This document shows, one piece after another, positions 33,059 through 40,274 of a stretch of DNA of 46,568 nt. The stretch spans positions 1 to 46,568 of the forward strand of contig CANBAX010000001.1 of NCBI GenBank assembly GCA_947366645.1. The letters run 5' to 3'. How positions within the stretch are numbered: the stretch's first letter is position 1; every line of letters begins with the position of its first letter. The notes under the pieces are model-generated. The model was not told where the DNA came from, ran no database searches, and saw only the letters and a list, made by a program, of their open reading frames with translations. Origin of the DNA: an uncultured Clostridia bacterium (lineage in GTDB: Bacteria; Bacillota; Clostridia; Christensenellales; UBA1242). Position numbers and translations under genes: made by a program.

Positions 33059-33082
33059 TACTAAGCACCATGGTGCTTAGTA
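33059..33082. promoter_or_regulatory. 24-bp perfect palindrome, operator candidate
   Basis: The half-site TACTAAGCACCA is followed directly by its exact reverse complement. It lies between the divergent tRNA-Ser promoter and the Xre-type gene, 37 bp before the latter's start codon. Confidence 0.55.
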
Positions 33083-33118
33083 TATGTTTTTTTAGCGTAA
33101 AAGTGCTTTAATATTATC

Positions 33119-33376
33119 ATGGATAAGAAACACGGAATTATGAACGCAATATCAAATAAATTAGGAAGATTAATGAGCAAAAGAGGCTGGAGCGTGTATA
33201 AGCTTTCCCGAGTTTCTGGTATTACTCCAAATGGAATAGAAGTCATATTACAAAAAAAATATAAAGATATTAAACTTTCAACTATAATTATCCTAGCAAA
33301 TTGTTTTAATATGACAGCATCAGAATTTTTATGTGACGATGATTTTCTTTTTAATAATTTAGATTTATATAAATAA
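33119..33376 (+). CDS. Xre-family helix-turn-helix regulator
   Basis: The 85 residues are a compact Cro/C1-type DNA-binding domain: LGRLMSKRGWSVYKLSRVSGITPNGIEVILQKKYKDIKLSTIIILANCFNMTASEFL. The SRVSGITPNGIEVIL part is the helix-turn-helix. There is no separate effector domain. A TAATAT box lies a few bases upstream without a clear -35 or ribosome binding site, so the start might be the later Met at 33140. The 24-bp palindrome upstream is a likely autoregulatory site. It diverges from tRNA-Ser and converges on the toxin-like pair. Confidence 0.85.
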   Translation: MDKKHGIMNAISNKLGRLMSKRGWSVYKLSRVSGITPNGIEVILQKKYKDIKLSTIIILANCFNMTASEFLCDDDFLFNNLDLYK

Positions 33377-33388
33377 AAATTATTAGTA

Positions 33389-33647
33389 GATTTCTCCGCT
33401 GCGGGCTACGCCCTTCGGTCGAAATGACAAAATGAGAGAAAACAGGCTGCGGTCGAAATGACAGTGCCTTAGGCACGGTTGGAAAGAAATAGATTTCTCT
33501 ACGACGCCTTCGGCTCTGGTCCAAATGACAAAAGATGTGTTTTAGATTTCTCCGCTTTGCGACTATAGGTCGCGTCGGTCGAAATGACAGAGGCAGGGTT
33601 GGTCGAAATGACAAGGTGGGAAAAAATGGGCTGCGGTCGAAATGACA
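33389..33647 (+). repeat. Repeat island (family A)
   Basis: Three hairpins (inner stems GGGCTACGCCC, CGCCTTCGGCT with mutated arms, and GCGACTATAGGTCGC) plus several bare cores. Confidence 0.9.
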
Positions 33648-33671
33648 AAAGGAGTGCTTGCTAAAATTATA

Positions 33672-33700
33672 AAAAATACGCTAAATCTTAGCGTATTTTA
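33672..33700 (-). terminator. Terminator of the toxin-like pair
   Basis: AAAATACGCT / AGCGTATTTT hairpin that overlaps the stop codon of the downstream gene. Confidence 0.8.
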
Positions 33701-34198
33701 TTTTATCAATTTTAAATCCTTTATATTTACTGAAACACAATCTCCATCATAAAATTTCCCATTTTCATTAAAGCCAGAAAAGTCGACAAGAACCGTATTC
33801 TTTATAGAATAATTTATGCACACAACTCCCCTTTCTCCTTTATGTAATCCATATTTTGTATACTTCTCATCTTCAATAATAAGTTCAACCAAATCATTTT
33901 CTTTGAAAATTGACTTTTCAAAGTTCTCTTTTTTTGAAATATTTTCTTCACTTATCTTATTACTAGTTTTAAGTTCTTTTACAAAATTTATAGGTAAAAC
34001 CAAATCTTCTTTTTTTAAGTCAGTTTCTTCCACTTCTAACACTGCATAGTCACCAACTATTTTATCATTTAAAAATAGCACTCTCGCTTTCCCTTTTGGT
34101 AATATTTTTAATACTACTCCGTTTGTGTGCAAATATAGATACTTATTTTCATATTCTTTTTTTAAATTTATTAAAGTTACAATATCATTTTCTTTCAT
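33698..34198 (-). CDS. Small beta-rich two-repeat protein, possible immunity protein (DUF4926-like)
   Basis: The 166 residues contain two related segments. The first is ENDIVTLINLKKEY...NGVVLKILPKGKARVLFL near 2-47. The second is ENDLVELIIEDEKYTKYGLHKGERGVV...VLVDFSGFNENGKF near 98-150. The pattern (D-L-V-x-L, GLxKGxxGxV, VDF) resembles DUF4926, small proteins often found beside toxin genes. The ATG at 34198 is chosen for its GGAGG; it overlaps the upstream gene by 14 nt, so the two are coupled. An immunity role is inferred from size, overlap and the nature of the partner. Confidence 0.6.
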   Translation of the reverse strand: MKENDIVTLINLKKEYENKYLYLHTNGVVLKILPKGKARVLFLNDKIVGDYAVLEVEETDLKKEDLVLPINFVKELKTSNKISEENISKKENFEKSIFKENDLVELIIEDEKYTKYGLHKGERGVVCINYSIKNTVLVDFSGFNENGKFYDGDCVSVNIKDLKLIK

Positions 34199-34775
34199 TG
34201 ATTTGTCCTCCAAAAGGTGTAATATTTCTTATTTTTCCTTCGGGCTCTAGCATCCAACCCGAGTAAAACTTATTACCTCGCAAATTCACAGGTATGGCTA
34301 GCCTCAGTCCATATTGATCTAAATTTCTTAATTCATAATTGCCATTAATATAATTATTTAATGCTTGATTTTTCAATTCGTTCTGTATTTCAACTGAATC
34401 TGCAATACTATATCCCCATGATTCAAATAAATCTTTCTTTCCTTTATTATTTTCAGAATTAAAGATGTAATTACTAATTTTATCTATAGAACAACTGGTT
34501 TGAGCTTTATTTTCTACTTTTGTTTGACTTATTCTTACTTTAGAACAGTCACAATTCTCATGTAATGGCTGAGGTGGACTTTTACTTTCTAAAAGATAAC
34601 AGCCGTCTAATGCTGTACACTTTAAACAATGATTAAAAAAAGCCATCAATTTACGCATTACACTTCTTAATATTGGTGGATTATTTGGTATATTAAAATG
34701 ATCCCATTCAAACCATAAATTATAAACTATATTTCCACTTTCATCTACTTTAATTAAATTTTCAAATATATTCAT
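34185..34775 (-). CDS. MuF-like Cys motif protein with a possible toxin domain
   Basis: Residues 50-80 follow the C-terminal pattern of phage MuF-type head proteins: CLKCTALDGC, then SPPQPLHENCDCSKV, that is CxxCxxLDG...PPxxLHxNCxC. This motif also occurs in MuF-linked polymorphic toxins. Residues of about 98-190 (KISNYIFNSENNKGKKDLFESWGY...YGLRLAIPVNLRG...GWMLEPEGKIRNITPFGG) resemble DUF6883-type toxin domains; this part is tentative. The N-terminal helical MuF region is mostly missing, so it may be a detached toxin cassette. GGGAGG precedes the ATG. The pair is more A+T-rich than its neighbours, consistent with transfer. Confidence 0.55.
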   Translation of the reverse strand: MNIFENLIKVDESGNIVYNLWFEWDHFNIPNNPPILRSVMRKLMAFFNHCLKCTALDGCYLLESKSPPQPLHENCDCSKVRISQTKVENKAQTSCSIDKISNYIFNSENNKGKKDLFESWGYSIADSVEIQNELKNQALNNYINGNYELRNLDQYGLRLAIPVNLRGNKFYSGWMLEPEGKIRNITPFGGQINERK

Positions 34776-34787
34776 ATAAACCTCCCT

Positions 34788-34806
34788 ACAAAGAAATAGT
34801 CTTTGT
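34788..34806. promoter_or_regulatory. Short inverted repeat before the toxin-like gene
   Basis: ACAAAGA, 5 nt, TCTTTGT, directly upstream of the ribosome binding site. It could be an operator or an mRNA hairpin. Confidence 0.35.
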
Positions 34807-34856
34807 TAATTAAGGTTTAATACATACTTTTTATTAAATCAATACTTTGTGCCAAA

Positions 34857-35933
34857 TTATTTTTTATAAAATCCATTTATTTCGCCACCACCGAGGCAGA
34901 TGCCGTTATCATCATAAAGCACAACATACTGCCCTTCCGTGATAGCACGCTGACTCTCAGCAAAGTCCACCTTAATTTCGCTATCACTAAGCACAGTGAC
35001 ATGCACCTTTTGGTCAGGCTGGCGATATCTGAATTTGGCATAGCAGTCAAAGTCCCTCTCTTTTGGCTTTTCGGGTATCCAATTCATTTTTATTGCGTAT
35101 AGTCCGTCAGTAAAAAGTTCTTTATCCTCGCCTTGCGATACATAGAGGACATTATTTTTTAAATCCTTCCTTACAACAAACCAGCGTTGTCCATTGCCGT
35201 CCGCCCTTCCGCCTATATTTAGCCCACGTCGTTGACCCAAGGTGTAATACATAAGTCCGTCATGACGACCGACTACCTTCTCATTTAAATCCCTAATTTC
35301 TCCGCCTTTTGCTGGAAGAAAATCCTTTAAAAAGTTTTTGAAATTACGCTCGCCAATAAAGCAAATACCGGTAGAATCTTTTTTCTCAGCGGTGGAAAGG
35401 TCAAGTTGTTTTGCTATTCTTCTAACCTCTGGTTTTTCGATATCTTCAAGAGGAAAGAGAACATATTTCAGTTGATTTTGATTAAGTTGATTTAAAAAGT
35501 AGGACTGGTCTTTATTTAAATCACTGGCTTTGGCAAGGTAGAATTTTCCGTCCTTCTCTACCTTTCTTGCATAATGACCGGTGGCTATCATATCAGCACC
35601 CAGCGCCCTTGCCTTTTCTAGAAAGGGACCAAACTTGATTTCACGATTACATAGTACATCGGGATTTGGCGTTCTACCCGCCTTATACTGCTCTAAAAAG
35701 TAAGTGAAAACCCTATCATAATACTCCTTTGAATAGTTTACGCTATAATACGGAATACCGATTTTTTCGCATACACGTTTAACATCTTCAAAATCGTCCT
35801 CTGCCGTGCAGGTGCCGTCACGCTCCTCCCAATTAACCATAAATAGCCCGATGACATCATGCCCCTGTTGCTTTAATAAATAGGCTGCCACTGAAGAGTC
35901 TACTCCGCCACTTATACCTACTACTACTCTCAT
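34857..35933 (-). CDS. mnmA: tRNA-specific 2-thiouridylase MnmA
   Basis: MnmA puts sulfur on the wobble uridine (s2U34) of tRNA-Lys, Glu and Gln. The PP-loop SGGVDSSVAA is at 8-17. The catalytic cysteines are Cys95 (NPDVLCNREIKF) and Cys191 (STGICFIGERNF). Other blocks are TGHYAR, KDQSYFLNQL, YYTLGQRRGLNIGG and the C-terminal beta domain. The length of 358 residues is normal. It shares one base with the stop codon of the upstream TM2 gene (ATGA) and is probably transcribed from the promoter of that gene. Confidence 0.97.
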   Translation of the reverse strand: MRVVVGISGGVDSSVAAYLLKQQGHDVIGLFMVNWEERDGTCTAEDDFEDVKRVCEKIGIPYYSVNYSKEYYDRVFTYFLEQYKAGRTPNPDVLCNREIKFGPFLEKARALGADMIATGHYARKVEKDGKFYLAKASDLNKDQSYFLNQLNQNQLKYVLFPLEDIEKPEVRRIAKQLDLSTAEKKDSTGICFIGERNFKNFLKDFLPAKGGEIRDLNEKVVGRHDGLMYYTLGQRRGLNIGGRADGNGQRWFVVRKDLKNNVLYVSQGEDKELFTDGLYAIKMNWIPEKPKERDFDCYAKFRYRQPDQKVHVTVLSDSEIKVDFAESQRAITEGQYVVLYDDNGICLGGGEINGFYKK

Positions 35934-36394
35934 CAGTCCTCCCCTAACAAATCTATTGCCACCGGCACTTTAAAGCGTTTTAATGCCACTGCAAAGATAT
36001 CATATATCCACACGCAAAGAATGGCACCACAAAATGGCATCACTATTTCAAAGAAATGTCCACCCCAAAGGGATAAAAAGTATCCATTAAAGACAGTGAA
36101 CGCAATTAGCAGTATCATATTTATAGTAAACATAGCGCCTCTAAGATATCTGCCTGTATAGTAGCAATGTCCGCCAAAAATCCCCAAAAATATAGTATAC
36201 AAAAGCAGTTTTATAAAACTGACATCACTTGGAAGTGTCTTTGTCTTGATTATAAAACTTCGGTCTCCACGCAGTTTTTTGCGTTTAGCATCTTTATTTG
36301 TTGCAAGGGCAAGGCGTTCAAACCTTAAACCACAGTCTTCACAAACTTCGGTGCTTTCCACCGTTTTTAAGCCGCAGCGTGGGCAGGTTTTCAT
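35933..36394 (-). CDS. Zinc-ribbon TM2-domain membrane protein
   Basis: The 153 residues begin with a zinc ribbon, MKTCPRCGLKTVESTEVCEDCGL (two CxxC knuckles). After a basic linker come two to three membrane helices of the TM2 type (KLLLYTIFLGIFGGHCYYTGRYLRGAMFTINMILLI; the GxxGxHxFYxGR-like block is visible). The role is unknown. The start is chosen at 36394 because AAGGG precedes it and the ribbon begins there. An in-frame ATG at 36421 lies 6 nt after the -10 box and would be leaderless. Confidence 0.8.
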   Translation of the reverse strand: MKTCPRCGLKTVESTEVCEDCGLRFERLALATNKDAKRKKLRGDRSFIIKTKTLPSDVSFIKLLLYTIFLGIFGGHCYYTGRYLRGAMFTINMILLIAFTVFNGYFLSLWGGHFFEIVMPFCGAILCVWIYDIFAVALKRFKVPVAIDLLGED

Positions 36395-36427
36395 TTTTAC
36401 CCTTGTTTTACTATTTAGCATGGCTAT

Positions 36428-36456
36428 ATTTTATCACGACGGAAGGCTAGTGTCAA
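36428..36456 (-). promoter_or_regulatory. Promoter of the TM2 protein-mnmA operon
   Basis: TTGACA (36456-36451), 17 nt, TAAAAT (36433-36428) on the minus strand. Confidence 0.82.
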
Positions 36457-37911
36457 TTAATAATCCTCTTTATTTGCCTTTTCTAGTGCTTTATTGTAAT
36501 AAATGTATGAAGGTTTATCCTCTGGCACTAGGCGTAAAAGTTCCTCAAACTCTCTCGCACTTTCCGCGTAGCGACCATCATTATATTTCCTTACCGCAAG
36601 TTCAAATTTACTTTTTAAGTGAATAAGTTTTTCTCGTCTATCACGAGGATAAATTTCAACACTTTCAAATAGAGGCAGGCTGGTGCCTTCATCTAAACTT
36701 AGTGAACCAAGGTAGCGATAGTTAAATCTATATTTTGACGACACCTCATTAAGCACCGACTGAGTAAATATTACCTTAGTGTGAAGGAATTTATTGATGT
36801 CTTCAAGTTTTGAAGCAAGGTCGATGGTATCTGATACTATTGTTGGACTTTTACGCTCTTCCTCCCCCACAATACCAAAGATAACCTCGCCGGTATGCAC
36901 CGATATTTTTGCGTCCACTGGCGGAAGGTCACGATGTGATTTATTTTTCATTTCTATCGTCCTTACTATCGCATGAGCGCAGTCTATTGCGTTTTGTGGG
37001 CGTGGAAATACCGCCAAAATGCCCTCACCCATATATTTATCAACAAAGCCGTCATACCTTCTGATAATTGGCGAAACAACATTCAAGTAAGAATTTATAA
37101 AATTAAAATTTTCTTCTAAACTTAAGCTACGGCTCATTTCTGTGGCACTCTTTAAGTCGCAAAACAAGGTTGTTGCTGTCTTTTTGACTTGATTGCCAAG
37201 TTCTAGCTCGGCTATACTGGATTTTCCTAAGAATTTAAGGAATTGTTTTGGGATAAACTTTTGTGCTTCAAGGTCGGTCTGTTTCAGTTTATTATCCTTT
37301 TCCTTATAGTTATAGTTTATTTTATTTATAGAATGCTCTACACTTTTAAATTGTTTACTTTTTCCGATGTTAAGTCTATCCTCTTTTAATCCGCCGTCAC
37401 TTAAGCGTGAAAGTAGTTTTTCTATCTTATTCACAGGTCGACAGATGAACATATACATAAGAAGTAGCGCCACTATGTATGCTATCGAAATTAGCACCAC
37501 CCAAAGCACAGTGTTATACACATTTGTTGTTGAAATATTGAGGACATTTCGCACTGAAGTGGCAAGTGGGCTTGTCATTCTTGGAACAGATGTGAGAAGG
37601 TATACACCCACGCCATAAACTAGCGTAAGCGGAAGGGTAGAAAAAAATATTACACGACTTAAGGTTTGTGTACGCAAAAACCTTGTAAATAGTATTCCGC
37701 CGATTATACCATTTATAGTCATTACCGCTATGCCCACATATGCCCATGTATCAAAGGATATGCTGAAGCCACCATTTATTGGTTTTATTCCAGCCATAAC
37801 AAACTGCCCCAGATATATCGCCGGTGGCAGAGTAAGAACAAACAAAACTATTAATATCTTTGTACTTAATTTCATAACTTTATCTTTTGCAAACTTTTTA
37901 ATACTATTCAT
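36457..37911 (-). CDS. Divergent class III adenylate/guanylate cyclase, membrane-bound
   Basis: The 484 residues have several N-terminal membrane helices within about 1-170, a HAMP-like segment (CRPVNKIEKLLSRLSDGGLKED), a class III cyclase domain (about 240-420) and a short C-terminal TPR-like helix pair (FELAVRKYNDGRYAESAREFEELLRLVPED). The first metal Asp is kept in TTLFCDLKSATEMS. The second is in GFVDKYMGEGILAVFP, where the usual GD is GE. The usual VNLAaRLE block reads IDLASKLE, so the transition-state Asn and Arg are Asp and Lys. Catalysis is therefore uncertain. The start codon is uncertain: ATG at 37911, or GTG at 37935 in the same frame. Confidence 0.85.
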   Translation of the reverse strand: MNSIKKFAKDKVMKLSTKILIVLFVLTLPPAIYLGQFVMAGIKPINGGFSISFDTWAYVGIAVMTINGIIGGILFTRFLRTQTLSRVIFFSTLPLTLVYGVGVYLLTSVPRMTSPLATSVRNVLNISTTNVYNTVLWVVLISIAYIVALLLMYMFICRPVNKIEKLLSRLSDGGLKEDRLNIGKSKQFKSVEHSINKINYNYKEKDNKLKQTDLEAQKFIPKQFLKFLGKSSIAELELGNQVKKTATTLFCDLKSATEMSRSLSLEENFNFINSYLNVVSPIIRRYDGFVDKYMGEGILAVFPRPQNAIDCAHAIVRTIEMKNKSHRDLPPVDAKISVHTGEVIFGIVGEEERKSPTIVSDTIDLASKLEDINKFLHTKVIFTQSVLNEVSSKYRFNYRYLGSLSLDEGTSLPLFESVEIYPRDRREKLIHLKSKFELAVRKYNDGRYAESAREFEELLRLVPEDKPSYIYYNKALEKANKEDY

Positions 37912-37958
37912 GGAATAATTTATATCATTTAGCACAACCTTAGATTATGGAGGAAATT

Positions 37959-38399
37959 ATGGAAGAAAGAAATTCTATCTACCTTAACTGCGTTTATCAA
38001 AATATTAGAACGGCGGTGCAGTCCATTGAGGATATTATCACTAAGACTGATGATGCGTCACTTAAAAAAGAACTTGCTCTTGAAGCGGACACATATCTTG
38101 CACTTCAAAGAGAATGTGAAGTATACGCGAAAAGCGAAAAGCTTGATATCAAAGATAATAATTTTATGGAAAAGGCTAGACTTTGGGGTTCTATTAATAT
38201 GTCAACCCTCATGGACAAATCTACACGGCACATTGCCCAGCTTATGCTTATTGGTACCTTTATGGGCATCTTAACCTGTTACAAAGACCAAAATGACCAC
38301 GGCGGCGAAAACAAGGAAATTGACGAAATGCTTGAAAGGCTTAAAGAATTTGAACGCAAAAATATCGAAAGATTACTACCTTTTTTAAAAGAAAACTAA
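37959..38399 (+). CDS. Helical protein of a Clostridia family of unknown function
   Basis: The 146 residues form a predicted four-helix bundle (YLNCVYQNIRTAVQSIEDII, LKKELALEADTYLALQREC, NMSTLMDKSTRHIAQLMLIGTFMGIL, EIDEMLERLKEFERKNIERLLPFL). The block DKSTRHIAQLMLIGTFMG is characteristic of a small ferritin-like family common in Clostridia whose function I do not know; metal ligands are not obvious. The ATG at 37959 is preceded by GGAGG and is preferred over an in-frame ATG 12 nt upstream. It diverges from the cyclase gene. Confidence 0.75.
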   Translation: MEERNSIYLNCVYQNIRTAVQSIEDIITKTDDASLKKELALEADTYLALQRECEVYAKSEKLDIKDNNFMEKARLWGSINMSTLMDKSTRHIAQLMLIGTFMGILTCYKDQNDHGGENKEIDEMLERLKEFERKNIERLLPFLKEN

Positions 38400-38425
38400 C
38401 AGAATATAGAGTGCAGTGAATTGCT

Positions 38426-38490
38426 TAGATTTCTCCGCTGCGGGCTAGTGCCCTTCGGTCGAAATGACAGTGTAAATGTAGTCGAAATAA
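38426..38490 (+). repeat. Family A repeat
   Basis: One full hairpin (inner stem GGGCTAGTGCCC) and one degenerate core between two convergent genes. Confidence 0.9.
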
Positions 38491-38502
38491 CAATGAAGAA
38501 AA

Positions 38503-39348
38503 CTAAGTTTTAAAAATCTCGGCAAAGGTGGTGCTAAGTGGAAAGCGTAAACTCCATTTTAGCACTACTTTTTCATCGACAAGTTTTGTTTGTCCCTCAC
38601 CCACAACATAGAAAACTGTGAAGCGATTAGGTTCGATATGCTTAATCGCCTCATGCAAGGTGGTGGAAAAATTGATTACTAACATATAAGGCCGCGAAAA
38701 CTTTTTAATTTTTCGGCTGAATAAATTTAATTTTTCATACTTACTTTCGCTTTTGGTTTGAATAAGTCCACCAAGCATAAAACACGCGGCAAGGGCAAAG
38801 GTTGGGTTATAATCATAGGTGCAGGAATAGATGAATAATGCGAGGAATAGCAGTGTGAAAATAATATTTGCCACAATAATTATTTTTACAGCTTTTTTTC
38901 GTGATGTACGACCACTGAGAAGGGAGATGAAAATTCTTCCTCCGTCAAGTGGATATGCAGGTAGCAGGTTGAATAATGCAAGTAGTACCGACTGAGATAC
39001 AAAAATATCAGTAAAACCATATAGCACAGGGAAAATCCACCATAGTGCCACCGCGACCACTGACAAAACAATATTTACAAGTGGCCCTGCCACCGCTATT
39101 TTAAATTCGTCACTACCCTCAAAAGTTTTTTCCTTATAGTTTAAACTTACGCCATACGGGGCAAGAAAAAAACTATCGAGTTTATATCCTAGTTTTTTTG
39201 CTACAAAATAATGACCAAGTTCATGAGTTACTACTACACCTACAAATATAAAAAAAGCGGATACCTGTCCCGTCACCATGAACCACGCAAACAAGAGCAA
39301 AAAACTTGGGTGTAGCGGAAACTTTTTCCTTAATTTTATAGTCCGCAT
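38503..39348 (-). CDS. spoIVFB: SpoIVFB-type site-2 metalloprotease
   Basis: Site-2 proteases cut within membranes; SpoIVFB activates pro-SigK in the mother cell. The zinc motif HELGH is at 42-46 and the second metal site is LLPAYPLDGGR. About six hydrophobic segments follow the family pattern, and a C-terminal soluble region of about 100 residues resembles a degenerate CBS part. A sigK gene with a pro-like N-terminus is in the same window. I chose ATG at 39348 because homology begins at MRTIKLRKKFPLHPSF. An in-frame ATG at 39402 would add 18 residues. No spoIVFA lies beside it, so it may be a paralogue. Confidence 0.8.
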   Translation of the reverse strand: MRTIKLRKKFPLHPSFLLLFAWFMVTGQVSAFFIFVGVVVTHELGHYFVAKKLGYKLDSFFLAPYGVSLNYKEKTFEGSDEFKIAVAGPLVNIVLSVVAVALWWIFPVLYGFTDIFVSQSVLLALFNLLPAYPLDGGRIFISLLSGRTSRKKAVKIIIVANIIFTLLFLALFIYSCTYDYNPTFALAACFMLGGLIQTKSESKYEKLNLFSRKIKKFSRPYMLVINFSTTLHEAIKHIEPNRFTVFYVVGEGQTKLVDEKVVLKWSLRFPLSTTFAEIFKT

Positions 39349-39561
39349 AAGGCTAGTACCCCAAGCGTCACGCAGGCCACAGTCAATAGGCAAAAAACGC
39401 ATTTTACCAGTTTTAAACGATTAAATCTAATTTTAATTTTTACCGAAGAATAATTCTCTCCATAACTTTTTACTCTTTTTTCTTGCATAGATTAATATAT
39501 GCTTGTACTGATATAGTTAGGACTTGACAATTTATATAAATAAAGTATTTAAAAAAAAGAC

Positions 39562-39587
39562 TTGACAGATTCCCCCCCCATTATAAT
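39562..39587 (+). promoter_or_regulatory. Promoter with a poly-C spacer before the DUF4116 gene
   Basis: A perfect TTGACA (39562-39567) and a perfect TATAAT (39582-39587) are separated by only 14 nt, which include eight consecutive C residues (39572-39579). A weaker upstream candidate starts at TTGACA 39524-39529. Changes in the C tract would change the spacing. Confidence 0.6.
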
Positions 39588-39607
39588 AGTGGTATGGTGT
39601 AATAAAG

Positions 39608-39892
39608 ATGGTAAAATACTACATAAAACAAGAAGCATTAGCAGCGGTTAAAGAGAGTGGCTTTGCATTAAGTCATGCAAGTGATGAGCTTAGAAACGAC
39701 AAAGAGGTTGCTTTAAAAGCGTTTAAGCAGGATGTGAGAGCATTACGATATGTAGGTAAAGAGCTTATGTCAAATACAGCATTCTTATACCAACTTTGGA
39801 GTAAAAAATCATCGTCAAAACCACTTATCGACAACACAAATGTTAAAAAAGAAAGTATCAATATGAAAGATAATGAGAGCGAAAGCGTATAA
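39608..39892 (+). CDS. DUF4116-like protein
   Basis: The 94 residues contain about one and a half DUF4116 repeats: ALAAVKESGFALSHASDELRNDKEVALKAFKQDVRALRYVGKELMSNTAFLYQLW, with the recurrent A-L-xx-A-S-xx-L-R-x-D pattern. DUF4116 proteins are helical repeat proteins of unknown function, often in multi-copy families. The last 27 residues are polar and probably disordered. No good Shine-Dalgarno sequence is present; the leader would be about 14 nt. A terminator follows directly. Confidence 0.72.
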   Translation: MVKYYIKQEALAAVKESGFALSHASDELRNDKEVALKAFKQDVRALRYVGKELMSNTAFLYQLWSKKSSSKPLIDNTNVKKESINMKDNESESV

Positions 39893-39893
39893 T

Positions 39894-39921
39894 AAAAAAC
39901 ACACCGAAAGGTGTGTTTTTT
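39894..39921 (+). terminator. Terminator of the DUF4116 gene
   Basis: AAAAACACACC, GAAA loop, GGTGTGTTTTTT. Confidence 0.9.
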
Positions 39922-40262
39922 AGATTTCTCCACTTTGCGACCATAGGTCGCGTCGGTCGAAATGACAGTGCTTTAAGCGGTTATTGTCAATTTTTTAAAA
40001 GATTTCTCTGCCCCACTATGTTCAGGTCGAAATGACAGTGGCGTGAACCACTTTTTTACGCTGACACTAGATTCTTCGACTACGCTCAGAATGACGGGAG
40101 GCGAATAGATTTCTCCGCTCCGCTATCGCTACGGTCGAAATGACAGAAAAGGGATTTGTCGAAATGACAGAAGGCGGGGTTTTGACATTTTATTAAAAAA
40201 GATTTGTCGAAATGACATAAAGTGGAAGGTCGAAATGACAAAATGGGTTGGTCGGTATGACA
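39921..40262 (+). repeat. Repeat island (families A and B)
   Basis: Hairpins start at about 39921, 40001 (mutated arms) and 40107. There are four further cores and one B unit (about 40050-40096). No gene is visible before scpB. Confidence 0.9.
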
Positions 40263-40274
40263 GCGCGTAGCCGA

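Noticed and set aside
33698..34775. Prophage remnant around the MuF-like gene
   Set aside because: No integrase, terminase, capsid or tail gene and no att-like repeat is present; only the Cys/His motif recalls phage.
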